From an uncultured Collinsella sp. (lineage in GTDB: Bacteria > Actinomycetota > Coriobacteriia > Coriobacteriales > Coriobacteriaceae): a stretch of DNA of 5,182 bases. A program made the position numbers and the translations under genes. The stretch lies in contig CABVDE010000070.1 in NCBI GenBank assembly GCA_902496945.1, positions 1 to 5,182 on the forward strand. The letters run 5' to 3'. A model generated the notes under the pieces. It was not told where the DNA came from, made no database searches, and worked only from the letters and a program-made list of their open reading frames with translations. Of this stretch, positions 1 to 5,182 are shown in pieces (the stretch's first letter is position 1; every line of letters begins with the position of its first letter).

Positions 1-294
1 GAGCTCGCCGATCGTGCTTGGGTCTCGAGCGCCCGCATCGCCAATATCCTTCGCGCCCTCGAGGCCAAGGGTTGGATTGTGCGCGAGCACTCGACGACCG
101 ACCGTCGCCGCGTGCATGTGACCGTCACCGACAAGGGACGTCAAGGCGTCGAAACCAAACGTCGAGAATTAGAGGACCGCACTGCAGCCTTCCTCGAGCA
201 GCTCGGCGAAGCAGATACCCAAGAGATGGTGCGTCTTTTGAGGCGAGCCAACCAGATCATCGACCACAACCAAGAAAGGAGAGATGCCAAGTGA
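1..294 (+). CDS. MarR-family transcriptional regulator, C-terminal part (5' end outside window)
   Basis: The reading frame is open from base 1 and ends at TGA 292-294, giving 97 visible residues, so the N-terminal dimerisation helix and the first part of the DNA-binding domain are missing. Visible from the start are the recognition-helix region (ADRAWVSSARIANILRALEA), then the typical MarR wing, in which an Asp-Arg-Arg-Arg cluster leads into the beta strand VHVTVTDKG. After this comes a charged C-terminal helical region that would complete the winged-helix dimer. MarR proteins are cytoplasmic dimeric repressors that usually release DNA on binding a small phenolic or drug-like ligand. Its stop overlaps the start of the first ABC gene by four bases (GTGA), so the genes are very probably co-transcribed and translationally coupled. 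By analogy with other marR-exporter operons it probably represses its own operon. The promoter and operator would lie upstream of the window. Family assignment is firm; ligand is unknown. Confidence 0.9.
   Translation, partial: ELADRAWVSSARIANILRALEAKGWIVREHSTTDRRRVHVTVTDKGRQGVETKRRELEDRTAAFLEQLGEADTQEMVRLLRRANQIIDHNQERRDAK
275..282 (+). promoter_or_regulatory. Ribosome binding site for the first ABC half-transporter
   Basis: AAAGGAGA lies eight bases before GTG 291 and inside the end of the marR-like gene. It decides the start: the in-frame GTG gives a protein beginning MRILKLFKKH directly before the first membrane helix. The nearby ATG at 284 is in another frame. The first in-frame ATG (residue 35) would remove the first membrane segment and has no comparable site. 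Confidence 0.8.
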
Positions 295-2654
295 GGATTC
301 TCAAGCTCTTTAAGAAGCATATCCTGGCGCTGCTTGCAGCAATCGTGCTTATCGTGATCAGCTGCAATGCCGATCTGGCGCTACCCACCTATATGAGCGA
401 CATCGTCGACGTGGGCGTGCAGCAAGGAGGCATCGCCTCGCCCGTGCCCGACACCATCCGCGCCGAATCGCTCGACGACCTTGAGCTCTTTATGAGCGCC
501 GAGGACGCCAAGACTGTGGACGCTGCGTTTGGCAAGGCCGACAAGAACGGCATCCGCACCTACAAAGGCACCGAGGATGAGCGCGCCGGCGGCAGCAAGC
601 TCGCCGATATCATGAGTCTGCCAGAGACCGTCGTCCTGGCGCTCAACCAGGGCATTGACGCCGACTCCATGGGCGACATGACCGGCGAGGGCAGCGAGCC
701 CGGCAGCGCCCAGCAGGCCATGCCCTCCCCCGAGCAAATGGCCGCCATGACGCCCGAACAGCTCGCCGAGATGCAGCAGAAGGCCACGGCGGCCCAGAAC
801 ATGCAAAAGCAGATCGATTCCGATGGCGGCAAAATCACCATGAAGAGTCTGCGCCTTGGTATCGATGGTGGCCTAATCGACCAGGGCAAGCTCGTCGATG
901 GCGCCAACGAGATGGCCGACAAAATGGGCTCCATGTCGGGCTCCATCGTTACCCAGCGCGCCGTGACCTACGTACAGGATGAGTACAAGGCGCAGGGCAT
1001 CGACCCCGCCGACGTGCAGAACGCCTACCTGGGCCACATGGCAACCACGATGTTCGGTCTGTGCCTGGTGTCGCTCGTCGCCACTATCCTGACCGGCGCC
1101 GTGGCATCGCGCACCGCCTGCTCCATAGCCCGCGACCTGCGCCGCGAGACCTTCAACAAGGTCATGCACTTTTCGCCGGCCGAGGTGGGCAAGTTTAGCC
1201 AGGCCTCGCTCATCACCCGCTGCACTAACGATATTCAGCAGATCCAGATGGCGGCGACGCTGTTCATTCGCATGTGTCTGATGGCGCCCGTCATGGGCAT
1301 CGTCGCCGTCATGCGCGTCCTGGCTAACCACACCGGCCTTGAATGGACGATCGCTGTGGCTATCATCGCGGTCTCGGCCGTCGTCGGCGTGCTCATGGGT
1401 CTCACCATGCCCAAGTTCAAAAAGATGCAGAGCTTTGTGGACCGCGTGAACCTCACCGCCCGCGAGCTGCTCGACGGCCTTATGCCCATCCGTTCGTTCA
1501 ACCGCGAAGAGCATGAGCTCGAGCGCTTTGACAAGGCGTCTCTCGATCTGATGACCACGCAGCTCTACACCAACCGTGCCATGAGCTTTATGATGCCGCT
1601 CATGATGCTCGTCATGAACTGCGTCACCGTGCTCATCGTCTGGTTTGGCGCGCAAGGCGTGTCCGACGGTGTGATGCAGGTCGGTAACATGATGGCGTTT
1701 ATCTCCTACACCATGCAGATCGTCATGGCATTTATGATCCTCACCATGGTCTCGGTCATCCTGCCTCGCGCCGAAGTCGCAGCCGAGCGCGTGGAAGATG
1801 TCATTACCTGCCCCACGAGCATCAACGATCCCGCTTCCCCCAAGCTGCCCGCAGCAAGCGCGCCGCGCGGCGAGCTGCGCTTCCGCGACGTGAGCTTCCA
1901 ATACCCCGATGCCCGCGCCGATGTCATCAGCGGCGTAAACTTCACCACGCGCGCCGGTCAGATGCTCGGCATCATCGGCTCCACGGGCTCGGGTAAGTCA
2001 ACACTCGTGCAGCTGATCCCGCGTCTGTACGACGTCACCGGCGGCAGCATTTCGCTCGACGGCGTCGACGTGCGCGATATGACCCTCTCCGAGCTGCGCC
2101 GCCGCATCGGCTATGTCCCGCAGCAGGGGCGCCTGTTCTCGGGTACCGTCGAGAGCAATCTCAAGTTTGCCGGCGACATGGTGAGCGACGAGGACATGCA
2201 CAAGGCCGCGCGTATCGCCCAGGCCGAGGACTTTATCGCCGAACGCGAGGGCGGCTACGACTCCCCCATCAGCCAGGGCGGTTCTAATGTCTCGGGCGGT
2301 CAGCGCCAGCGCTTGGCCATCGCCCGCGCCTTGGCCAAGAAGCCCGAGGTCGTGGTGTTCGATGATTCGTTTAGCGCGCTCGACTACAAGACCGACGCGC
2401 GTCTGCGCGAGGAGCTCGCCAAAAACGTCACCGACGCCGCGCTCGTGGTCGTGGCGCAACGCATCGCGACCATCATGCACGCCGACCAGATCATCGTGCT
2501 CGACGACGGTCACGTAGTGGGCACCGGCACGCACGAGGAGCTGCTCCACGGCTGCCCGGCATACCTGGAGATTGCACAGTCGCAGCTTTCCGCCGAGGAA
2601 CTGGGGCTTACCCAAGAAGAGATTGCAGCCGTTATGGAAGGAGGCGAGCGCTAA
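291..2654 (+). CDS. Heterodimeric ABC exporter half-transporter (permease-ATPase fusion), degenerate-site subunit with large external insertion
   Basis: This 787-residue half-transporter has a membrane domain followed by an ATPase domain. Membrane segments lie at about 11-31, 251-272, 324-345, 350-371, 433-455 and 467-491. The nucleotide-binding domain starts near 527, with A-loop Tyr538, Walker A GSTGSGKS (563-570), Q-loop Gln611, signature VSGGQ (667-671) and Walker B ending Asp691. Two key residues are altered: the catalytic Glu is Asp692, and the switch His is Gln723 (VVAQRIATI). These changes mark the degenerate-site subunit of heterodimeric exporters such as TM287/288 and BmrCD, so it should pair with the downstream gene product. 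At 787 residues it is longer than the usual 570-620, because about 200 residues (roughly 45-248) are inserted between membrane segments 1 and 2, predicted outside the cell. The insertion includes a Met/Gln/Ala-rich stretch at 140-174. Long-loop relatives of this kind occur in Clostridia and Coriobacteriia, from memory. Substrate unknown: drug, peptide or lipid export are all possible. Confidence 0.93.
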   Translation: MRILKLFKKHILALLAAIVLIVISCNADLALPTYMSDIVDVGVQQGGIASPVPDTIRAESLDDLELFMSAEDAKTVDAAFGKADKNGIRTYKGTEDERAGGSKLADIMSLPETVVLALNQGIDADSMGDMTGEGSEPGSAQQAMPSPEQMAAMTPEQLAEMQQKATAAQNMQKQIDSDGGKITMKSLRLGIDGGLIDQGKLVDGANEMADKMGSMSGSIVTQRAVTYVQDEYKAQGIDPADVQNAYLGHMATTMFGLCLVSLVATILTGAVASRTACSIARDLRRETFNKVMHFSPAEVGKFSQASLITRCTNDIQQIQMAATLFIRMCLMAPVMGIVAVMRVLANHTGLEWTIAVAIIAVSAVVGVLMGLTMPKFKKMQSFVDRVNLTARELLDGLMPIRSFNREEHELERFDKASLDLMTTQLYTNRAMSFMMPLMMLVMNCVTVLIVWFGAQGVSDGVMQVGNMMAFISYTMQIVMAFMILTMVSVILPRAEVAAERVEDVITCPTSINDPASPKLPAASAPRGELRFRDVSFQYPDARADVISGVNFTTRAGQMLGIIGSTGSGKSTLVQLIPRLYDVTGGSISLDGVDVRDMTLSELRRRIGYVPQQGRLFSGTVESNLKFAGDMVSDEDMHKAARIAQAEDFIAEREGGYDSPISQGGSNVSGGQRQRLAIARALAKKPEVVVFDDSFSALDYKTDARLREELAKNVTDAALVVVAQRIATIMHADQIIVLDDGHVVGTGTHEELLHGCPAYLEIAQSQLSAEELGLTQEEIAAVMEGGER
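2636..2644 (+). promoter_or_regulatory. Ribosome binding site for the second ABC half-transporter
   Basis: GGAAGGAGG is a near-perfect anti-16S match nine bases before ATG 2654, within the last codons of the first ABC gene. With the stop and start sharing one base (TAATG), it supports translational coupling and so similar amounts of the two subunits. Confidence 0.85.
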
Positions 2655-4510
2655 TGGCGGACGAGACCAAGACTCAGATTCCCAAGCCCACCCGCCAGCG
2701 TGGACCCATGGGCCGCATGGGCGGCATGGGTCGCGGCGAAAAGGCCAAGGACTTTAAGGGCACCATGAAGCAGCTGCTCGGCTATATCGGCCAGCACAAG
2801 ATTGCCGTGTTCGCCGCCGTCGCCTTCGCCGTGTGCTCGGTTGTCTTTAACATTGTGGGACCCAAGGTGCTCGGTCAGGTTACGACCAAGCTGTTCGAGG
2901 GCCTGGTTGCCAAGGTCAACGGTACCGGCGATGTCGACTTTGCCTGGATCGCCAAGACGCTCGGCTTTTTGCTCTGCCTGTACCTGGCGAGCTCGGCCTG
3001 CAGCCTGATCCAGGGCTGGCTCATGACTGGCGTCACGCAAAAGATCTGCTACCGCATGCGTAAGGAGATCGCCGCCAAGATCGCCGTCGTGCCGATGAGC
3101 TACTTTAACGGCCATAGCAAAGGTGACGTGCTCAGCCGCATCACCAACGACGTCGACACGCTCGGCCAATCGCTCAACCAGAGCGTGACACAGCTTATTA
3201 TGTCCGTGACGCAGATTATCGGCGTGCTTGTCATGATGCTGTCGATCAGCCTGCCGCTCACCGGCGTCACCGTGCTCACGCTGCCGGCAGCCGCGATTAT
3301 CCTGATGGTGATGATTCATTTCTCGCAGCCGTACTTCCGCGAGCAGCAGCAGGTCTTGGGCACCGTCAACGGCATTATCGAGGAGGACTTTGCCGGCCAG
3401 AACGTCATTCAGGTGTTCGACCGCGCCGAAGCCTCGATCGAGGAGTTCGACCGTCAAAACGACCGCCTGTTTATTAGCGGCTGGCGCTCGCAGTTCCTGT
3501 CGGGCCTGATGATGCCGCTTATGAGCCTGGTGGGCAACATGGGCTACGTGGGCGTTGTCGTGGTGGGCGCACAGCTCGCGCTGACCGGCAATGCCACGCC
3601 CGGCGATATCCAGAGCTTTATCCAGTACGTGCGCAATTTTACGCAGCCCGTGCAGCAGCTGGGCAACGTGAGCAATACGATGCAGTCGATGGCCGCCGCC
3701 ACCGAGCGCGTGTTTGAGTTTTTGGCCGCACCCGAGGAGGAGCAGAAGGCCGACGCGCAGATCCCCGAGGCGCGCCCTGGTCACGTGGAGTTCGACCACG
3801 TCAAGTTTGGCTACACGCCTGACAAGACCATCATCCACGACTTTAGCTGCGAGGCTAAGCCCGGCCAGACCATCGCCATCGTCGGCCCCACCGGCGCCGG
3901 CAAGACCACGCTGATCAAGCTGCTGCAGCGCTTTTATGACGTGGACGGCGGCTCGCTACGTGTCGAGGGTATCGACGTGCGCGACTGGGACCGCGCGGCA
4001 CTGCGCGGCGAGTTTGCCATGGTGCTGCAGGATACTTGGCTGTTTAACGGCACCATCCGCGAGAACATCCGCTACGGACGCCCCGACGCGGCCGATGCCG
4101 AGGTCGAGGCCGCCGCACGCGCCGCACGCTGCGACCACTTTATCCATACGCTCGCCGGCGGTTATGACTTTATGATTAACGAGGAAGGCACCAACCTGTC
4201 GCAGGGTCAACGCCAGCTCGTGACCATTGCGCGCGCGATTTTGGCCGACCGCCCGGCGCTGATTCTGGACGAGGCGACCTCCAACGTGGATACGCGCACC
4301 GAGGAGCTGATCCAGCGCGCCATGGATGCGCTGATGCAGGGCCGTACGAGCTTTGTCATCGCGCATCGCCTGTCCACGATCCGCAACGCCGACGTGATCC
4401 TGGTGATTCGCGACGGCGATATCGTCGAGAAGGGCACGCACGACGAGCTGCTCGCCCAAGGCGGCTTCTACGCCGACCTGTACAACTCGCAGTTCGACGA
4501 GGCGGCGTAA
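2654..4510 (+). CDS. Heterodimeric ABC exporter half-transporter (permease-ATPase fusion), catalytic subunit
   Basis: This 618-residue half-transporter is of usual family length. An Arg/Gly/Met-rich cytoplasmic N-terminus (about 14-37, RQRGPMGRMGGMGRGEK) precedes membrane segments near 50-68, 103-122, 181-200, 203-222 and 285-307, plus a weakly hydrophobic sixth around 316-335. The ATPase domain starts near 376: A-loop Tyr387, Walker A GPTGAGKT (411-418), Q-loop Gln459, Walker B ILDE with Asp539 and catalytic Glu540, D-loop ending Asp546, and switch His571 (VIAHRLSTI). Its signature is LSQGQ (515-519) instead of LSGGQ. That change faces the degenerate site built by the upstream partner, while its own Glu and His complete the consensus site with the partner's VSGGQ. 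The protein is therefore expected to supply most ATP hydrolysis in an inner-membrane exporter dimer. It shares one base with the upstream gene and is followed by a terminator, so it ends the operon. It resembles the YheH/BmrD/TM288 side of such pairs; substrate unknown. Confidence 0.95.
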   Translation: MADETKTQIPKPTRQRGPMGRMGGMGRGEKAKDFKGTMKQLLGYIGQHKIAVFAAVAFAVCSVVFNIVGPKVLGQVTTKLFEGLVAKVNGTGDVDFAWIAKTLGFLLCLYLASSACSLIQGWLMTGVTQKICYRMRKEIAAKIAVVPMSYFNGHSKGDVLSRITNDVDTLGQSLNQSVTQLIMSVTQIIGVLVMMLSISLPLTGVTVLTLPAAAIILMVMIHFSQPYFREQQQVLGTVNGIIEEDFAGQNVIQVFDRAEASIEEFDRQNDRLFISGWRSQFLSGLMMPLMSLVGNMGYVGVVVVGAQLALTGNATPGDIQSFIQYVRNFTQPVQQLGNVSNTMQSMAAATERVFEFLAAPEEEQKADAQIPEARPGHVEFDHVKFGYTPDKTIIHDFSCEAKPGQTIAIVGPTGAGKTTLIKLLQRFYDVDGGSLRVEGIDVRDWDRAALRGEFAMVLQDTWLFNGTIRENIRYGRPDAADAEVEAAARAARCDHFIHTLAGGYDFMINEEGTNLSQGQRQLVTIARAILADRPALILDEATSNVDTRTEELIQRAMDALMQGRTSFVIAHRLSTIRNADVILVIRDGDIVEKGTHDELLAQGGFYADLYNSQFDEAA

Positions 4511-4540
4511 AAACCGGCGGCAAACAACCGCAATGCCCAG

Positions 4541-4577
4541 AAAACGGGGGTGCAGTTCACTCTGCGCCCCTGTTTTT
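4541..4577 (+). terminator. Rho-independent terminator of the marR-ABC-ABC operon
   Basis: The arm AAAACGGGGGTGCAG (4541-4555) pairs with CTGCGCCCCTGTTTT (4562-4576) over 15 bp, 13 of them Watson-Crick and two G-U, around a six-base loop (TTCACT). A run of five T closes the 3' side. It begins 31 bases after the second ABC gene's stop. Because the A run and T run are themselves paired, the hairpin could also stop transcription coming from the right. Confidence 0.88.
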
Positions 4578-4637
4578 GTGCTCCGTGATGCGCGCGCTGC
4601 CTGTTTGAGACCCGGATGGCGATCTCTCTAGAACCTA

Positions 4638-4669
4638 GTGGGCAAAAAAGGGCAAATATGAGTACTGTT
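4638..4669 (+). repeat. Left arm of 32-base inverted repeat
   Basis: This arm reads GTGGGCAAAAAAG followed by GGCAAATATGAGTACTGTT. It matches the reverse complement of 4836-4867 at 29 of 32 positions, with mismatches only at the 5th, 13th and 15th bases. The innermost 17 bases (CAAATATGAGTACTGTT) are identical and contain the palindrome AGTACT. The arm marks the left border of a sharply AT-richer segment. It may be a terminal inverted repeat of a small non-autonomous element or one of two facing copies of a dispersed regulatory motif. Confidence 0.85.
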
Positions 4670-4835
4670 ACCTTTTTAGTAGCAGACAGAAATGCCTCAA
4701 ATGACCCTTTCGCGCCTAATATGCGCCTTCAAATTGATTACAACGCACTTATACGAACTTATATGGGCCAACGTTAATGAACATATTTATCATTATGTCT
4801 ATTATCTCGCCAGACTGATATGATACTACGCTAGC
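4670..4835. other. AT-rich core between the inverted repeat arms
   Basis: By hand count, 64 of 166 bases are G or C (about 39%), far below the flanking GC-rich genes. It has AT-rich promoter-like words but no well-spaced -35/-10 pair that I would defend. The closest is TTGATT at 4734 with TTATAT at 4759, spaced 19 bases. A direct repeat ACTTATA occurs at 4747-4753 and 4757-4763, one helical turn apart. No transposase is encoded. The composition suggests either acquired DNA or an unusually large regulatory region. Confidence 0.6.
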
Positions 4836-4867
4836 AACAGTACTCATATTTGGCATTTTTTGACCAC
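4836..4867 (-). repeat. Right arm of 32-base inverted repeat
   Basis: Read on the minus strand it starts GTGGTCAAAAAATGCC and runs to ATGAGTACTGTT, facing the left arm across 166 bases. The similarity stops abruptly at both ends: beyond the outer GTG the flanks differ, and inside the TGTT the cores differ. I see no obvious target-site duplication outside the arms. Confidence 0.85.
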
Positions 4868-4959
4868 GGCCCTCTGGGATTGCGTCGAGAGGGGCGAGGC
4901 TGGAGTGTTTGCGGTGGGTGTGGGGCTCAGAAACGACGCTCGGGGCAGCGAGGTGTCGT

Positions 4960-5046
4960 GGGGCAAAGCAACCTGTCCCCTTTGCACCAAAACCTTGACA
5001 AGGAGTGTCCCCGAGTGCCGGCACAAAAGGAACGTCCCCATCTGCC
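4960..5046 (-). repeat. GGGGAC-type intergenic repeat block
   Basis: Read on the minus strand, three GGGGAC words occur (complements at 5034-5039, 5007-5012 and 4975-4980), 27 and 32 bases apart. Between the first two is the perfect palindrome GTGCCGGCAC (5015-5024). The last word sits in a loop closed by GCAAAG (4963-4968) and CTTTGC (4980-4985), and CCTTG-A-CAAGG (4993-5003) is another small dyad. Such GGGGAC-rich, hairpin-forming stretches resemble REP-like sequences seen near RAYT (IS200-like) transposases. That link is from memory, and no such transposase is in the window. Confidence 0.5.
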
Positions 5047-5160
5047 GCATCCGGAGCAAGACAACGCCCCAGGTTGAGCATACCGACTTGACGGCTGCGG
5101 GAACGTCGATGTTTTGGAAACGACAGACACTATGACCCAATCCGAGGGCACTAAAAAGAT

Positions 5161-5165
5161 AGGAG
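5161..5165 (+). promoter_or_regulatory. Ribosome binding site for a gene starting at the right edge
   Basis: AGGAG lies nine bases before GTG 5175, downstream of an A-rich stretch (CTAAAAAGAT). No convincing promoter was found just upstream: TTGACG at 5088 has no -10 partner at proper spacing. Confidence 0.45.
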
Positions 5166-5174
5166 CCCCCGCTC

Positions 5175-5182
5175 GTGACCGC
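5175..5182 (+). CDS. Probable start of a further gene, truncated by the window edge
   Basis: Only GTG ACC and two bases of the next codon are visible (Met-Thr-). The call rests entirely on the AGGAG at ideal spacing and on the preceding gene-free leader. The product cannot be named. It would be transcribed separately from the exporter operon, given the terminator and more than 600 intervening bases. Confidence 0.4.

Larger units (their letters stand above)
4511..5174. other. Long gene-free region with terminator, inverted repeat and repeat-like block
   Basis: I find no convincing gene in these 664 bases. Possible frames are short or lack ribosome sites, and those at 4749-5135 run across the repeat-like sequence on both strands. 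In order it holds the operon terminator, about 60 bases without obvious features (4578-4637), an AT-rich island between inverted repeat arms (4638-4867), a GC-rich stretch (4868-4959) with a possible 6-bp stem (CCCTCT 4870-4875 with AGAGGG 4888-4893), a GGGGAC-type repeat block (4960-5046), and the probable leader of a following gene. Confidence 0.7.

Noticed and set aside
18..290. In-frame extension of the first ABC gene upstream to base 18
   Set aside because: It would overlap the marR-like frame almost completely, its residues are Arg/Pro-rich shadow sequence, and the GTG at 291 has a proper ribosome site just before the first membrane helix.
873..1901. 342-residue minus-strand frame opposite the first ABC gene
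   Set aside because: It is His/Asp/Gly-rich shadow sequence of a GC-rich gene with no recognisable domain, and the + strand frame is a clear ABC exporter.
2651..3838. 395-residue minus-strand frame opposite the second ABC gene
   Set aside because: Same reason: it mirrors the codon bias of the real gene, with long His/Ala/Asp-rich runs and no family resemblance.
4638..4867. CRISPR array or transcription terminator reading of the inverted repeat
   Set aside because: There are only two copies, in opposite orientation and 166 bases apart, so there is no spacer periodicity, and the loop is far too long for a terminator.
4749..5081. 110-residue minus-strand frame over the repeats
   Set aside because: It runs through the GGGGAC block, the right inverted repeat arm and the AT-rich core, three regions of different composition, and has no convincing ribosome site.
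4860..5135. 91-residue + strand frame with Cys pairs that look like a zinc ribbon
   Set aside because: The CPLC pair comes from the CCTGTCCCC repeat sequence, the start is a TTG inside the right inverted repeat arm, and there is no ribosome site or wider zinc-domain pattern.
5088..5136. Possible promoter for the right-edge gene (TTGACG with TATGAC)
   Set aside because: The two words are separated by 37 bases, and no acceptable -10 lies 16-18 bases after TTGACG.

Overview
The window comes from a high-GC bacterium and is dominated by one operon on the + strand. It encodes the C-terminal part of a MarR-family regulator followed by the two half-transporters of a heterodimeric type IV (B-type) ABC exporter. 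GC-rich codons, GTG as well as ATG starts, strong AGGAGG-like ribosome sites and the protein style of both half-transporters suggest an actinobacterium of the Coriobacteriia, possibly Collinsella. This placement is inference from style; no taxonomic marker gene is present.

Layout: 1-294 is the 3' part of the marR-like gene, which begins upstream of the window. 291-2654 (GTG start, 4-base overlap with marR) is the first half-transporter, whose ATPase site residues are degenerate. 2654-4510 (ATG start, 1-base overlap) is the second, catalytically canonical half-transporter. A good hairpin terminator at 4541-4577 closes the operon. The two ABC proteins complement each other as in TM287/288, BmrCD and LmrCD. 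The first lacks the catalytic Glu and the switch His but has a working signature motif. The second has Glu and His but an altered LSQGQ signature. One ATP site of the dimer should therefore be consensus and the other degenerate. The natural reading is a MarR-controlled exporter; the substrate cannot be told from sequence. The first half-transporter also carries an extracytoplasmic insertion of roughly 200 residues between its first two membrane segments.

From 4511 to about 5174 (over 650 bases) I find no convincing gene, but the stretch is structured. After the terminator there is a conspicuously AT-rich island (about 39% GC over 166 bases) bracketed by two 32-base arms in inverted orientation that match at 29 of 32 positions. 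This looks like a MITE-like or dispersed repeat, or a paired regulatory site. Next comes a second, different repeat-like block at 4960-5046, with three GGGGAC words on the minus strand and a perfect 10-base palindrome. At the extreme right edge a good ribosome site and a GTG suggest that another + strand gene starts at 5175.

The most unusual parts of the window are the long inverted repeat with its AT-rich core and the large external domain of the first half-transporter.
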